Shown: piece by piece, positions 1 to 9,320 of the stretch | Position numbering within the stretch: position 1 is the first letter of the stretch | How the letters are laid out: each line of letters starts with the position of its first letter | NCBI RefSeq assembly: GCF_013277415.1 | Contig: NZ_VMMX01000003.1 | Span: forward strand, 136,613 to 189,773 | Length of the DNA: 53,161 nt | Direction: 5' to 3' | From: Streptococcus sp. 68 | Lineage (GTDB): Bacteria; Bacillota; Bacilli; Lactobacillales; Streptococcaceae | The notes under the pieces: model-generated | Told to the model about the DNA's origin: nothing | Seen by the model: the letters and a program-made list of their open reading frames with translations, nothing else | The model's database searches: none | Program-made: the position numbers and the translations under genes

Positions 1-37
1 TAGCTTCCTAGTTTGCTCTTTGATTTTTATTGAGTAT
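1..37 (+). repeat. BOX repeat, boxC end (partial)
   Basis: The first bases match the end of the pneumococcal BOX element: the string GTTTGCTCTTTGATTTTTAT followed by TGAGTAT closes boxC in the other copies of this window (near 44553 and 45055). The boxA and boxB parts lie outside the window. It ends about 70 bases before the murA -10. Confidence 0.8.
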
Positions 38-105
38 CAGTGACTAACTCATCAACTCTGATTTATCCAATAAAATTGAAAAGGATGGAAAAAAGGTTGC
101 ATTTA

Positions 106-114
106 TGATATAAT
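106..114 (+). promoter_or_regulatory. murA extended -10 promoter
   Basis: TGATATAAT is a perfect extended -10. No good -35 is seen at the usual distance. Transcription would start near 121, about 45 bases before murA. Confidence 0.65.
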
Positions 115-164
115 TTATTTTAAAGACCTTATTAGAAATCTTGAAAGAGTATTGAAAACTTAGA

Positions 165-1424
165 ATGAGAAAAATTGTTATCAATGGTGGATTACCACTG
201 CAAGGTGAAATCACTATTAGTGGTGCTAAAAATAGTGTTGTAGCCTTAATTCCGGCTATTATCTTGGCTGATGATGTGGTGACTTTAGATTGCGTTCCAG
301 ATATTTCGGATGTAGCTAGTCTTGTCGAAATCATGGAATTGATGGGAGCTACTGTTAAGCGTTATGACGATGTATTGGAGATTGATCCAAGAGGTGTTCA
401 AAATATTCCAATGCCTTATGGAAAAATCAACAGTCTTCGTGCATCATACTATTTTTATGGGAGCCTCTTAGGCCGTTTTGGTGAAGCGACAGTTGGTCTA
501 CCGGGAGGATGTGATCTTGGTCCTCGTCCGATTGACTTACACCTTAAGGCGTTTGAAGCTATGGGTGCCACTGTTAGCTACGAGGGAGATAACATGAAGT
601 TATCTGCTAAAGATACAGGACTCCATGGCGCAAGTATTTACATGGATACGGTTAGTGTAGGGGCAACGATCAATACGATGATTGCTGCGGTTAAAGCGAA
701 TGGTCGTACTATTATTGAAAATGCAGCCCGTGAACCTGAGATTATTGATGTAGCTACTCTCTTGAATAATATGGGTGCCCATATCCGTGGGGCAGGAACC
801 AATATCATCATTATTGATGGTGTCGAAAGATTACATGGGACACGTCATCAGGTTATTCCAGACCGCATTGAAGCTGGAACATATATATCTTTAGCTGCTG
901 CAGTTGGCAAGGGGATTCGTATAAATAATGTTCTTTACGAACACCTAGAAGGATTTATTGCTAAGCTGGAAGAAATGGGAGTGAGAATGACTGTATCTGA
1001 AGACAGCATTTTTGTCGAAGAGCAGTCTAATTTGAAAGCAATCAATATTAAGACAGCTCCTTACCCAGGCTTTGCAACTGATTTGCAACAACCGATTACC
1101 CCTCTTTTACTAACAGCTAATGGTCGTGGTACAATTGTTGATACGATTTACGAAAAACGTGTAAATCATGTTTTTGAACTAGCAAAGATGGATGCGGACA
1201 TTTCGACAACAAATGGTCATATTTTGTACACGGGTGGACGTAATTTGCGTGGAGCCAGTGTTAAAGCGACCGACTTAAGAGCTGGCGCAGCTTTGGTTAT
1301 TGCTGGTTTGATGGCCGAGGGACAAACTGAAATTACCAATATTGAGTTTATCTTACGTGGTTATTCTGATATTATTGAAAAATTACGTAATCTAGGAGCG
1401 GATATTACACTTGTTGAGGATTAA
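165..1424 (+). CDS. murA: UDP-N-acetylglucosamine 1-carboxyvinyltransferase (MurA)
   Basis: MurA transfers enolpyruvate from PEP to UDP-GlcNAc, the first committed cytoplasmic step of peptidoglycan synthesis. The 419-residue length is normal for the family. The catalytic loop [11 protein letters not shown] carries the reactive cysteine at about residue 116, the residue fosfomycin alkylates in this family. The N-terminal ITISGAKN is the usual MurA start region. Low-GC Gram-positives often carry two murA paralogues; I cannot tell from this window which one this is. The Shine-Dalgarno sequence is weak. An acetyltransferase gene follows after 15 bases, so the two are probably co-transcribed. Confidence 0.96.
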   Translation: MRKIVINGGLPLQGEITISGAKNSVVALIPAIILADDVVTLDCVPDISDVASLVEIMELMGATVKRYDDVLEIDPRGVQNIPMPYGKINSLRASYYFYGSLLGRFGEATVGLPGGCDLGPRPIDLHLKAFEAMGATVSYEGDNMKLSAKDTGLHGASIYMDTVSVGATINTMIAAVKANGRTIIENAAREPEIIDVATLLNNMGAHIRGAGTNIIIIDGVERLHGTRHQVIPDRIEAGTYISLAAAVGKGIRINNVLYEHLEGFIAKLEEMGVRMTVSEDSIFVEEQSNLKAINIKTAPYPGFATDLQQPITPLLLTANGRGTIVDTIYEKRVNHVFELAKMDADISTTNGHILYTGGRNLRGASVKATDLRAGAALVIAGLMAEGQTEITNIEFILRGYSDIIEKLRNLGADITLVED

Positions 1425-1439
1425 ACCGTAGAGGTGTTT

Positions 1440-1991
1440 ATGAATATTTGGACCAAATTAGCAATGTTTTCTTTTTTTGAAACGGATCGCTTGTATTTGC
1501 GTCCTTTCTTTTTTAGTGATAGTCAAGACTTCCATGAGATAGCCTCAAATCCTGAAAATTTACAATTTATTTTCCCAACTCAGGCAAGTCTGGAAGAAAG
1601 TCAGTATGCACTGGCCAATTACTTTATGAAGGCTCCTTTAGGAGTATGGGCTATTTGTGACAAGAAAACTGAAAAAATGATTGGTTCAATTAAGTTTGAA
1701 AAGCTAGATGAAATCAAAAAAGAAGCTGAGCTTGGTTATTTTTTGAGAAAAGATGCTTGGTCGCAAGGATTTATGACAGAGGTTGTTAGAAAAATTTGTC
1801 AGCTTTCTTTTGAGGAATTTGGCTTAAAACAATTATCTATCATTACCCACCTTGAAAATGAAGCTAGCCAAAGAGTTGCTCTTAAGTCTGGATTTAGTTT
1901 GTTTCGTCAGTTTAAGGGAAGTGATCGGTACACAAGAAAAATGCGGGATTATCTTGAATTTCGGTATGTAAAAGGAGAATTCAATGAGTAA
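1440..1991 (+). CDS. GNAT-family N-acetyltransferase (RimJ/RimL type)
   Basis: A 183-residue protein of the GNAT_3 type, which acetylates amino groups of proteins or small molecules with acetyl-CoA; the substrate here is unknown. The N-terminal ETDRLYLRPF is typical of RimJ/RimL-like proteins. DAWSQGFMTEVV fits the acetyl-CoA pyrophosphate-binding motif (Q/R-x-x-G-x-G/A), and LENEASQRVALKSGF is the usual C-terminal helix. I chose the ATG at 1440, which has AGAGG at 5 bases spacing, over the GTG at 1434. The gene lies between murA and spxR and its end overlaps spxR by 8 bases, so it sits in one operon with them. Confidence 0.88.
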   Translation: MNIWTKLAMFSFFETDRLYLRPFFFSDSQDFHEIASNPENLQFIFPTQASLEESQYALANYFMKAPLGVWAICDKKTEKMIGSIKFEKLDEIKKEAELGYFLRKDAWSQGFMTEVVRKICQLSFEEFGLKQLSIITHLENEASQRVALKSGFSLFRQFKGSDRYTRKMRDYLEFRYVKGEFNE

Positions 1992-3261
1992 GCATCAGGA
2001 AATTCTAAGCTATTTGGAGGAATTACCAGTAGGTAAAAGGGTCAGTGTTCGCAGCATTTCAAACCATCTGGGAGTCAGTGATGGAACTGCCTATCGGGCC
2101 ATTAAAGAAGCTGAAAATCGTGGAATTGTAGAGACTCGCCCAAGAAGTGGTACTATCCGTGTTAAATCTCAGAAAGTTGCTATAGAGAGATTAACCTTTG
2201 CTGAAATTGCAGAAGTGACTACTTCTGAAGTGTTAGCTGGACAGGAAGGACTTGATAGAGAATTTAGTAAGTTCTCTATTGGTGCCATGACCGAACAAAA
2301 CATCTTATCTTACCTTCATGATGGGGGGCTCTTGATTGTCGGAGACCGGACCCGTATACAATTACTAGCGCTTGAAAATGAAAATGCAGTTCTGGTTACG
2401 GGTGGTTTTCATGTTCATGATGACGTGCTTAAACTGGCCAATCAAAAGGGGATTCCTGTTCTGAGAAGCAAGCATGACACTTTCACTGTTGCGACCATGA
2501 TCAATAAAGCCCTGTCAAATGTACAAATCAAGACTGATATTTTGACAGTTGAGAAGCTTTATCGTCCAAGTCATGAGTATGGTTTTCTGAGAGAGACTGA
2601 CACTGTTAAAGATTATTTGGACTTAGTTCGTAAGAATCGTAGCAGTCGTTTCCCTGTTATCAATCAACATCAGGTTGTTGTTGGAGTTGTAACCATGAGA
2701 GACGCTGGTGATAAGTCACCAAGTACGACAATTGATAAGGTTATGTCACGTAGTCTATTTTTAGTTGGATTATCGACAAATATTGCCAATGTGAGTCAAC
2801 GGATGATTGCTGAAGACTTTGAAATGGTACCAGTTGTTCGAAGCAATCAAACCTTGCTTGGCGTTGTAACCAGACGAGATGTCATGGCGAAGATGAGTCG
2901 TTCCCAAGTTTCTGCTCTACCTACTTTTTCTGAGCAGATTGGTCAAAAACTTTCTTATCACCATGATGAAGTCGTCATTACAGTGGAACCCTTTATGCTA
3001 GAGAAGAACGGTGTTTTGGCTAATGGTGTATTGGCGGAGATACTGACTCACATGACCCAAGATTTAGTTGTGAATAGTGGTCGCAATCTCATCATCGAGC
3101 AAATGCTGATCTACTTTTTGCAGGCTGTTCAGATAGATGATATACTGCGCATTCAAGCACGTATTATCCACCATACTAGACGATCAGCTATTATTGATTA
3201 CGATATTTATCATGGTCATCAGATTGTTTCAAAAGCAAATGTGACTGTTAAAATTAATTAG
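1984..3261 (+). CDS. spxR: DRTGG-CBS-HotDog regulatory protein (SpxR type)
   Basis: A 425-residue protein with four modules: a winged helix-turn-helix at about 1-60 (VSVRSISNHLGVSDGTAYRA), a DRTGG domain at about 70-185 (GDRT ... VTGGF), a CBS pair at about 200-305 with two GVVTxRD motifs, and a C-terminal HotDog fold. CBS pairs usually sense adenine nucleotides. This architecture matches B. subtilis YtoI and the pneumococcal SpxR protein, reported as a positive regulator of the pyruvate oxidase gene spxB. The symbol rests on that architecture and on recalled gene order. It starts with AAGGAGA at good spacing, overlaps the GNAT gene and is followed by map, so it is likely read from the murA promoter. 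Confidence 0.82.
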   Translation: MSKHQEILSYLEELPVGKRVSVRSISNHLGVSDGTAYRAIKEAENRGIVETRPRSGTIRVKSQKVAIERLTFAEIAEVTTSEVLAGQEGLDREFSKFSIGAMTEQNILSYLHDGGLLIVGDRTRIQLLALENENAVLVTGGFHVHDDVLKLANQKGIPVLRSKHDTFTVATMINKALSNVQIKTDILTVEKLYRPSHEYGFLRETDTVKDYLDLVRKNRSSRFPVINQHQVVVGVVTMRDAGDKSPSTTIDKVMSRSLFLVGLSTNIANVSQRMIAEDFEMVPVVRSNQTLLGVVTRRDVMAKMSRSQVSALPTFSEQIGQKLSYHHDEVVITVEPFMLEKNGVLANGVLAEILTHMTQDLVVNSGRNLIIEQMLIYFLQAVQIDDILRIQARIIHHTRRSAIIDYDIYHGHQIVSKANVTVKIN

Positions 3262-3276
3262 AAACTAGGAGAAAAA

Positions 3277-4137
3277 ATGATAACATTAAAATCAGCTCGT
3301 GAAATCGAAGCTATGGACAAGGCTGGTGATTTTCTAGCAAGTATTCATATCGGCTTACGTGATTTGATTAAGCCTGGCGTAGATATGTGGGAAGTTGAAG
3401 AGTATGTCCGACGTCGTTGTAAGGAAGAAAATTTCCTTCCGCTTCAGATTGGGGTTGACGGTGCAATGATGGACTATCCTTATGCTACCTGCTGCTCTCT
3501 TAATGATGAAGTGGCTCACGCTTTCCCTCGTCACTACATCTTGAAAGATGGTGATTTGCTTAAGGTTGATATGGTTTTGGGAGGTCCAATTGCCAAATCT
3601 GATTTGAATGTCTCAAAATTAAACTTCAACAATGTTGAGCAAATGAAAAAATACACCCAGAGTTACTCTGGTGGTCTTGCAGACTCTTGTTGGGCTTATG
3701 CTGTTGGTACACCGTCCGAAGAAGTCAAAAACTTGATGGATGTAACCAAAGAAGCCATGTACAAGGGTATTGAGCAAGCTGTTGTTGGAAATCGTATCGG
3801 TGATATTGGTGCAGCCATTCAAGAATACGCTGAAAGTCGTGGTTACGGTGTAGTGCGTGATTTGGTTGGTCATGGTGTTGGCCCAACTATGCACGAAGAA
3901 CCAATGGTTCCTAACTATGGTATTGCTGGTCGTGGGCTTCGTCTCCGTGAAGGAATGGTCTTAACCATTGAACCAATGATCAATACCGGTGACTGGGAAA
4001 TTGATACAGATATGAAGACTGGTTGGGCTCATAAGACTATTGACGGTGGGCTATCTTGTCAATATGAACACCAATTTGTCATTACTAAGGATGGTCCGGT
4101 AATCTTGACTAGCCAAGGTGAAGAAGGAACTTATTAA
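3277..4137 (+). CDS. map: Methionine aminopeptidase, type I, streptococcal insert form
   Basis: Removes the initiator methionine from nascent proteins in the cytoplasm. The five metal ligands can be placed at D98, D136, H199, E232 and E264. The first two aspartates lie 38 residues apart instead of the 11 of E. coli MetAP, so there is a 27-residue insert (about 105-131) in the catalytic core. Such an insert has been described for streptococcal MetAP and explains the 286-residue length. AGGAG precedes the ATG. The gene closes the murA-spxR cluster and is followed by two strong terminator hairpins. Confidence 0.95.
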   Translation: MITLKSAREIEAMDKAGDFLASIHIGLRDLIKPGVDMWEVEEYVRRRCKEENFLPLQIGVDGAMMDYPYATCCSLNDEVAHAFPRHYILKDGDLLKVDMVLGGPIAKSDLNVSKLNFNNVEQMKKYTQSYSGGLADSCWAYAVGTPSEEVKNLMDVTKEAMYKGIEQAVVGNRIGDIGAAIQEYAESRGYGVVRDLVGHGVGPTMHEEPMVPNYGIAGRGLRLREGMVLTIEPMINTGDWEIDTDMKTGWAHKTIDGGLSCQYEHQFVITKDGPVILTSQGEEGTY

Positions 4138-4146
4138 TAAAAAGTG

Positions 4147-4196
4147 AAAAGATCTACTGGAAGTTTATTTTGATAAAAAATCCAGTAGATCTTTTT
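4147..4196 (+). terminator. Intrinsic terminator after map
   Basis: Perfect 15-base arms AAAAGATCTACTGGA (4147-4161) and its complement (4181-4195), followed by a T run. The A-rich 5' flank would let it work in both directions. Confidence 0.88.
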
Positions 4197-4201
4197 ATAA
4201 T

Positions 4202-4247
4202 AAAACGCATTGTATCAAGCTTTTAATGCCTGGTATAATGCGTTTTT
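4202..4247 (+). terminator. Second terminator-like hairpin after map
   Basis: Outer arms AAAACGCATT (4202-4211) and AATGCGTTTT (4237-4246) enclose an inner segment TATCAAGC / GCCTGGTATA. The two-part layout recurs after hup (23041) and near 44333; see findings. Confidence 0.7.
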
Positions 4248-4540
4248 CTAATTTTAAGATTTTTTCCAACTCTGTTTGTAACCACATCATAACAAAGGGT
4301 CTAGAATTCATAGCTCTCCTCCTATATACTATTAGTAAAGCAAAACTAGGGGAGAATATTTTAGTGTCGCAATCTATTGTTCGTGTAGAGGTTTTACGAT
4401 ATCGTTGTTTTGATTCTAAAAAGAGAAATGGAATTCTGTTTAACGTTCGTATTGCCAATCTTAAATTTACCTTTTTTATATTGAAGTATTGAGCTAGTTT
4501 ATGAAAAAATTGAGTGAAAGAGTCGAGTGTTTTAGAAACC
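4248..4540. other. Gene-free stretch, no convincing feature
   Basis: Two overlapping open frames of about 87 codons on opposite strands cross this stretch, but neither has a good ribosome-binding site or a recognisable product. I regard them as chance. The stretch ends in a RUP remnant. Confidence 0.5.
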
Positions 4541-4573
4541 TACAGTGTAGTATTCTAGTTTCAATCCACTATA
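4541..4573 (-). repeat. RUP end remnant
   Basis: Read on the minus strand it begins TATAGTGGATTGAAACTAGA, close to the terminus of the RUP copies at 19107 and 23683. The rest of the element is degraded or deleted. Confidence 0.6.
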
Positions 4574-4613
4574 TTTTGCTACTCCCCATAAAGTTTCTAT
4601 TTTCCCTGAATTC

Positions 4614-4622
4614 TGATATAAT
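4614..4622 (+). promoter_or_regulatory. pcrA extended -10 promoter
   Basis: TGATATAAT is a perfect extended -10; the leader would be about 27 bases. No clear -35 is seen. Confidence 0.7.
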
Positions 4623-4655
4623 AGAAATATTGACTTCAAGAGTAAGGAAGAGAAG

Positions 4656-6947
4656 ATGAACGCATTATTAAATGGAATGAATGACCGTCAGGCTGAGGCG
4701 GTGCAAACGACAGAAGGTCCCTTGTTGATCATGGCAGGGGCTGGTTCTGGAAAGACCCGTGTTTTGACCCACCGTATCGCTTATTTGATTGATGAAAAGC
4801 TGGTCAATCCTTGGAATATCTTGGCCATTACCTTTACTAATAAGGCTGCGCGTGAGATGAAAGAGCGTGCTTATAGCCTCAATCCAGCTACTCAGGACTG
4901 TTTGATTGCGACTTTTCACTCCATGTGTGTTCGTATCCTGCGTCGCGATGCGGATCATATTGGCTACAACCGTAATTTTACTATTGTGGATCCTGGTGAA
5001 CAGCGAACTCTTATGAAACGCATTCTCAAGCAGTTGAACTTGGATCCTAAAAAATGGAATGAACGGAGCATCTTAGGAACTATTTCCAACGCTAAGAATG
5101 ATTTGATTGATGATGGGGCTTATGCCTCCCAAGCTGGAGATATGTACACGCAAATTGTGGCCCAGTGTTATACAGCCTATCAGAAAGAACTGCGTCAGTC
5201 GGAGTCGGTTGACTTTGATGATTTGATTATGCTGACCTTGCGTCTCTTTGATCAAAATCCTGATGTTTTGACTTATTACCAGCAGAAGTTTCAATACATC
5301 CACGTTGATGAGTACCAAGATACTAACCATGCCCAGTACCAACTGGTCAAACTCTTGGCTTCACGCTTTAAAAATATTTGTGTGGTTGGGGATGCGGACC
5401 AGTCTATCTACGGTTGGCGTGGTGCGGATATGCAGAATATTTTGGATTTTGAGAAAGATTATCCCCAAGCCAAGGTTGTTTTGTTGGAAGAGAATTACCG
5501 TTCCACTAAAACAATTCTCCAAGCGGCCAACGAGGTCATTAAAAACAACAAAAACCGCCGTCCTAAGAATCTCTGGACCCAGAATGCTGATGGGGAGCAA
5601 ATCGTTTACTATCGTGCCAATGATGAGCTAGATGAGGCTGTATTTGTAGCCAGAACTATCGATGAACTTGGTCGGAGTCAAAACTTCCTTCACAAGGATT
5701 TTGCAGTTCTCTATCGTACTAACGCCCAGTCTCGTACTATTGAGGAAGCCCTGCTCAAGTCAAACATTCCTTATACCATGGTTGGTGGAACCAAGTTCTA
5801 CAGCCGTAAGGAAATCCGCGATATTATCGCTTATCTTAATCTTATTGCTAATTTGAGTGACAATATCAGTTTTGAGCGTATTATCAACGAACCAAAACGT
5901 GGAATTGGGCCAGGTACTGTTGAGAAAATTCGTGACTTTGCAAATATGCAAAACATGTCTATGCTAGATGCTTCAGCCAATATCATGTTGTCTGGTATCA
6001 AGGGTAAAGTAGCCCAGTCTATCTGGGATTTTGCAAATATGATGTTAGATTTGCGAGAGCAACTGGACCACTTAAGCATTACTGAGTTGGTTGAGGCCGT
6101 CCTAGAAAAAACAGGTTACGTCGATATTCTTAACGCCCAAGCGACCTTAGAAAGCAAGGCTCGTGTAGAAAACATCGAGGAGTTCCTCTCTGTGACGAAA
6201 AACTTTGATGACACCTCTGATGGGCCAGAAGAAGAAACTGGTCTGGATAAACTGAGTCGTTTTTTAAATGACTTGGCCTTGATTGCGGACACAGATTCAG
6301 GTAGTCAGGAGACATCAGAAGTGACCTTGATGACCCTGCATGCTGCCAAAGGTCTCGAGTTTCCAGTTGTCTTTTTGATTGGGATGGAAGAAAATGTCTT
6401 TCCACTTAGTCGTGCAGCTGAGGATTCAGATGAATTGGAAGAAGAGCGCCGTCTGGCCTATGTAGGTATCACGCGTGCAGAGAAAATTCTCTATCTGACC
6501 AATGCTAACTCACGCTTGCTTTTCGGTCGTACCAACTACAACCGTCCCACTCGTTTTATTAACGAAATCAGCTCGGACTTACTTGAGTATCAAGGTCTGG
6601 CTCGTCCAGCAAATACAAGCTTTAAGGCATCTTATAGCAGTGGTGACCTTGCCTTCGGTCAAGGTATGAGTCTTGCCCAGGCTCTTCAAGACCGTAAACG
6701 CAGTGCTGCCCCAAAATCTATCCAGTCAAGTGGCCTTCCGTTTAGTCAATTTACAGCTGGAGCAAAATCAGCTTCTAGCGAGGCAAATTGGTCCATTGGT
6801 GACATTGCCCTCCACAAGAAGTGGGGAGAGGGAACTGTTTTGGAAGTTTCAGGTAGCGGTGCTACGCAGGAATTGAAAATCAATTTCCCAGAAGTAGGTT
6901 TGAAAAAACTTTTGGCTAGTGTGGCCCCAATTGAGAAAAAAATCTAA
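4656..6947 (+). CDS. pcrA: ATP-dependent DNA helicase PcrA (UvrD/Rep family)
   Basis: A superfamily 1A 3'-5' helicase used in repair, plasmid replication and removal of RecA filaments. At 763 residues it is of normal PcrA length. Motif I is AGAGSGKT at residues 27-34, the motif II region reads HVDEYQDTN, motif [17 protein letters not shown], motif [14 protein letters not shown], motif [17 protein letters not shown], and motif [19 protein letters not shown]. The C-terminal tail ends in a Tudor-like segment ([19 protein letters not shown]), as in other PcrA proteins that bind RNA polymerase. It starts well with an extended -10 and a GGAAGAGA ribosome-binding site. radC follows after 42 bases, across a hairpin. 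Confidence 0.97.
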   Translation: MNALLNGMNDRQAEAVQTTEGPLLIMAGAGSGKTRVLTHRIAYLIDEKLVNPWNILAITFTNKAAREMKERAYSLNPATQDCLIATFHSMCVRILRRDADHIGYNRNFTIVDPGEQRTLMKRILKQLNLDPKKWNERSILGTISNAKNDLIDDGAYASQAGDMYTQIVAQCYTAYQKELRQSESVDFDDLIMLTLRLFDQNPDVLTYYQQKFQYIHVDEYQDTNHAQYQLVKLLASRFKNICVVGDADQSIYGWRGADMQNILDFEKDYPQAKVVLLEENYRSTKTILQAANEVIKNNKNRRPKNLWTQNADGEQIVYYRANDELDEAVFVARTIDELGRSQNFLHKDFAVLYRTNAQSRTIEEALLKSNIPYTMVGGTKFYSRKEIRDIIAYLNLIANLSDNISFERIINEPKRGIGPGTVEKIRDFANMQNMSMLDASANIMLSGIKGKVAQSIWDFANMMLDLREQLDHLSITELVEAVLEKTGYVDILNAQATLESKARVENIEEFLSVTKNFDDTSDGPEEETGLDKLSRFLNDLALIADTDSGSQETSEVTLMTLHAAKGLEFPVVFLIGMEENVFPLSRAAEDSDELEEERRLAYVGITRAEKILYLTNANSRLLFGRTNYNRPTRFINEISSDLLEYQGLARPANTSFKASYSSGDLAFGQGMSLAQALQDRKRSAAPKSIQSSGLPFSQFTAGAKSASSEANWSIGDIALHKKWGEGTVLEVSGSGATQELKINFPEVGLKKLLASVAPIEKKI

Positions 6948-6953
6948 TTTTTC

Positions 6954-6989
6954 ATCCTTCTCACGAATAATAAAGTGAGGAGGATTTTT
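6954..6989 (+). terminator. Hairpin after pcrA whose 3' arm holds the radC ribosome-binding site
   Basis: Arms ATCCTTCTCAC (6954-6964) and GTGAGGAGGAT (6975-6985) form an 11-bp stem with one G-T pair and a 10-base loop, followed by five T. It has the form of an intrinsic terminator for pcrA. The radC ribosome-binding site AGGAGG (6978-6983) is buried in the 3' arm. Confidence 0.75.
6962..6969 (+). promoter_or_regulatory. Probable cin-box (ComX/SigX -10) for radC
   Basis: CACGAATA differs by one base from the streptococcal cin-box TACGAATA, and a T-rich stretch lies about 12 bases upstream. Pneumococcal radC is known from the competence literature as a late gene. Transcription would start near 6976, inside the 3' arm of the hairpin. 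Confidence 0.72.
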
Positions 6990-7670
6990 ATGTACAGTAT
7001 TTCATTCCAAGAAGATTCACTATTACCAAGAGAAAGACTGGCCAAGGAAGGAGTTGAAGCGCTCAGTAATCAAGAGTTACTAGCTATTTTACTCAGAACA
7101 GGAACACGTCAAGCTAGTGTTTTTGAAATTGCCCAGAAAGTCTTGAACAATCTTTCAAACCTAACGGATTTGAAAAAAATGACCCTGCAGGAATTGCAGA
7201 GTCTGTCTGGTATTGGACGTGTTAAGGCCATAGAATTGCAAGCTATGATTGAACTGGGGCATCGTATTCATAAACACGAGACTCTTGAGATGGAAAGTAT
7301 TCTCAGCAGTCAAAAGTTGGCCAAGAAGATGCAACAGGAATTGGGGGACAAAAAACAAGAGCACCTGGTGGCGCTCTATCTCAATACTCAAAATCAAATC
7401 ATCCATCAACAGACCATTTTTATCGGCTCAGCTACTCGTAGTATTGCTGAACCACGTGAGATTCTTCACTATGCTATCAAGCATATGGCGACTTCTCTCA
7501 TCTTGGTCCACAATCATCCTTCGGGAGCGGTAGCCCCTAGCCGAAATGATGATCATGTCACTAAACTTGTTAAAGAAGCCTGCGACCTGATGGGAATTGT
7601 CCTCTTGGACCATTTGATTGTCTCATATTCTAGTTACTTTAGTTACCGTGAAAAAACAGATTTAATCTAA
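6990..7670 (+). CDS. radC: RadC-family JAMM/MPN+ domain protein
   Basis: A 226-residue RadC protein with an N-terminal helix-hairpin-helix region ([20 protein letters not shown]) and a C-terminal metal-binding JAMM motif [14 protein letters not shown]. The biochemical role of RadC is unsettled. In pneumococcus it is induced with the late competence genes but was reported to be dispensable for transformation. I chose the ATG at 6990, which has AGGAGG at 6 bases spacing, not the upstream GTG at 6975. The probable cin-box and the hairpin that contains this ribosome-binding site lie just upstream. The stop overlaps the end of the convergent amidotransferase gene by 4 bases. Confidence 0.93.
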   Translation: MYSISFQEDSLLPRERLAKEGVEALSNQELLAILLRTGTRQASVFEIAQKVLNNLSNLTDLKKMTLQELQSLSGIGRVKAIELQAMIELGHRIHKHETLEMESILSSQKLAKKMQQELGDKKQEHLVALYLNTQNQIIHQQTIFIGSATRSIAEPREILHYAIKHMATSLILVHNHPSGAVAPSRNDDHVTKLVKEACDLMGIVLLDHLIVSYSSYFSYREKTDLI

Positions 7671-8356
7671 AGTTCATTAACGACATAGTCAAAGAGGTTT
7701 TTATCTTTGGGACGATTTTCAAAAAGAAACTCTGGATGCCATTGGACACCGAGAAAGGCGACATCATCCGTACTCATAACAGCTTCTATAATACCATCTT
7801 TAGGATCATGAGCCGCAATCTTTAAATTTGGTGCTAAATCCTTGATGCTCTGGTGGTGGAAGGAGTTGATATGGGAGATTTCTCCATAGATTTCTCGAAG
7901 AACTGTATCAGGTTCTGTCACCAAGCGTTGGGTTGTGTACTCGGCGGAACAATCCTGCCAGTGATCTTCGATATCTTGGTACAAAGTTCCACCCATGGCA
8001 ACGTTAAAGAGTTGAGTCCCACGACAGACAGAGAAAATCGGCTTTTGCTGTTTGATAGCTTCCTTGATGAGGGCTAGTTCGAATATATCTCTTTGAAGGT
8101 GGTAGTCATCGCTATCAATGGTTTTTGGTTCACCATAGAATTTTGGATCAACATTTTGCCCACCTGTCAAGATGAGCTTGTCAATCATACTGATATAGTG
8201 GCAGGCCATTTCTTGATCACCAATCGGTAGGATGATGGGAATCCCTCCAGCGTCTTTAACGCCTTCAACAAAGCCTTTTGCTGCGTAGCTCATCATGATG
8301 TCATCATCAGGATGAGTTTTTTCGTTTCCTGTAATCCCTATAACTGGTTTTTTCAT
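7667..8356 (-). CDS. Class-I glutamine amidotransferase / gamma-glutamyl hydrolase (peptidase C26)
   Basis: A 229-residue free-standing glutaminase-type domain of the PuuD-like group (gamma-glutamyl-GABA hydrolase family). The catalytic nucleophile is C111 in [12 protein letters not shown], and H207 and E209 in GVQWHPEF complete the triad. No synthase partner is nearby. PuuD itself acts in putrescine breakdown, but no other puu gene is here and the real substrate is unknown. It follows rex by 17 bases on the minus strand, so it is probably co-transcribed with rex and under Rex control. The ribosome-binding site is weak. Confidence 0.9.
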   Translation of the reverse strand: MKKPVIGITGNEKTHPDDDIMMSYAAKGFVEGVKDAGGIPIILPIGDQEMACHYISMIDKLILTGGQNVDPKFYGEPKTIDSDDYHLQRDIFELALIKEAIKQQKPIFSVCRGTQLFNVAMGGTLYQDIEDHWQDCSAEYTTQRLVTEPDTVLREIYGEISHINSFHHQSIKDLAPNLKIAAHDPKDGIIEAVMSTDDVAFLGVQWHPEFLFENRPKDKNLFDYVVNEL

Positions 8357-8373
8357 AAAATGATTTTCGCTTT

Positions 8374-9015
8374 CTAATCCTCTTTTCGCATGAAATAGAG
8401 GAGTGTTTGGAGTTCACTTGTCAAATCGACATACTGAACGACCACATCTTTTGGTAAATGCAGATGGACTGGTGAAAAACTAAGAATTCCTTTCACGCCA
8501 GCATCAACCAAGAGATTGGCAACCTCTTGTGACTTAACGCTGGGAACGGTCAGGATAGCAGTCTTCACATCAGCATCCTTGATTTTATCCTTGATTTGAG
8601 AAATCCCGTAAATAGGAATTCCATCAGGAGTTTGGGTTCCGACTTCGGGATGGTCATCTAGGTCAAAGGCCATGATAATCTTCATCTTGTTACGCTCGTG
8701 GAAGCGGTAGTGGAGAAGGGCATGGCCCATATTTCCAATACCAACCAGCATGACATTGGTAATAGAGTTATCATTGAGCAAATCGGCAAAAAATGTCATC
8801 AGTTTTTTGACATCATATCCAAATCCACGCCGACCTAGTTCACCAAAATAGGAAAAATCACGACGTACGGTCGCTGAATCAATCCCAATGGCCTCTGCAA
8901 TTTGCTTAGAGTTGGCACGTTCAATCTTTTCTGCATGAAATCTCTTAAAAATTCGATAGTAGAGAGAGAGTCTTTTTGCTGTAGCTTTTGGAATAGCAGA
9001 CTGTTTATCTTTCAC
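8374..9015 (-). CDS. rex: Redox-sensing transcriptional repressor Rex
   Basis: Rex senses the NADH/NAD+ ratio and represses fermentation genes when NADH is low. The 213-residue protein has an N-terminal winged helix (about 1-80; [23 protein letters not shown] is the diagnostic Rex segment) and a Rossmann fold beginning [14 protein letters not shown]. The C-terminal helix that swaps between subunits is present. The start is GTG with AAAGG about 10 bases upstream. A Rex-type inverted repeat (9055-9072) overlaps the likely -35 region, which suggests autorepression. The amidotransferase gene lies downstream in the same transcript. Confidence 0.96.
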   Translation of the reverse strand: MKDKQSAIPKATAKRLSLYYRIFKRFHAEKIERANSKQIAEAIGIDSATVRRDFSYFGELGRRGFGYDVKKLMTFFADLLNDNSITNVMLVGIGNMGHALLHYRFHERNKMKIIMAFDLDDHPEVGTQTPDGIPIYGISQIKDKIKDADVKTAILTVPSVKSQEVANLLVDAGVKGILSFSPVHLHLPKDVVVQYVDLTSELQTLLYFMRKED

Positions 9016-9054
9016 AAAATCACAACCTTTCTATTCTTCTATTTTATAGAAACA

Positions 9055-9072
9055 TTGTGAAAAAATCAACAA
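9055..9072. promoter_or_regulatory. Probable Rex operator over the rex promoter
   Basis: TTGTGAAAAAATCAACAA has one perfect TTGTGA half and one imperfect half of the Rex consensus (TTGTGAA-n-TTCACAA). On the minus strand TTGATT inside it can serve as a -35, 17 bases before TAAAAT, so a bound repressor would block the promoter. Confidence 0.65.
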
Positions 9073-9078
9073 AAACAA

Positions 9079-9103
9079 GAAAAAACTAAGAAAAATCTTA
9101 GTT
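9079..9103 (-). terminator. Terminator ending the prs2-DUF4649 transcript
   Basis: On the minus strand AACTAAG, a 6-base loop and CTTAGTT are followed by a T run. The 5' arm overlaps the stop codon of the DUF4649 gene. Confidence 0.78.
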
Positions 9104-9313
9104 TTGTTGTAAAAAATCTGCATGTGATAGAAAACGGTAGAGGTCTCCGACCAGTCCTTGGTAAACTTCCTGTCCTTTAAAGGTCAAAGAAGTTACATAA
9201 AGTGTATCTGGCAGAGTCACACATCCTGACAGAGCTAGCATGAGAGCCTCGTAATCCTCATACTTGAGAGTGCGCTCTACATGATAGCTGTCCTTATAGG
9301 TCAGTTCAAACAT
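9098..9313 (-). CDS. Small conserved protein, DUF4649-like
   Basis: A 71-residue protein if started at the internal ATG at 9313, which lies 8 bases after the stop of the preceding gene; the longer frame would begin at 9349 and overlap that gene. It begins MFELTYKDSYHVERTLKYED, which fits my memory of streptococcal DUF4649 proteins. No catalytic motif or membrane segment is visible. It is the last gene before the terminator of the prs2-cysteine desulfurase cluster and is probably translated with DUF1831. The function is unknown. Confidence 0.75.
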   Translation of the reverse strand: MFELTYKDSYHVERTLKYEDYEALMLALSGCVTLPDTLYVTSLTFKGQEVYQGLVGDLYRFLSHADFLQQN

Positions 9314-9320
9314 TTTGGCT

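Noticed and set aside
4195..4492. Two overlapping open frames of 87-88 codons behind map
   Set aside because: They overlap each other and terminator hairpins, lack ribosome-binding sites and resemble nothing I know.
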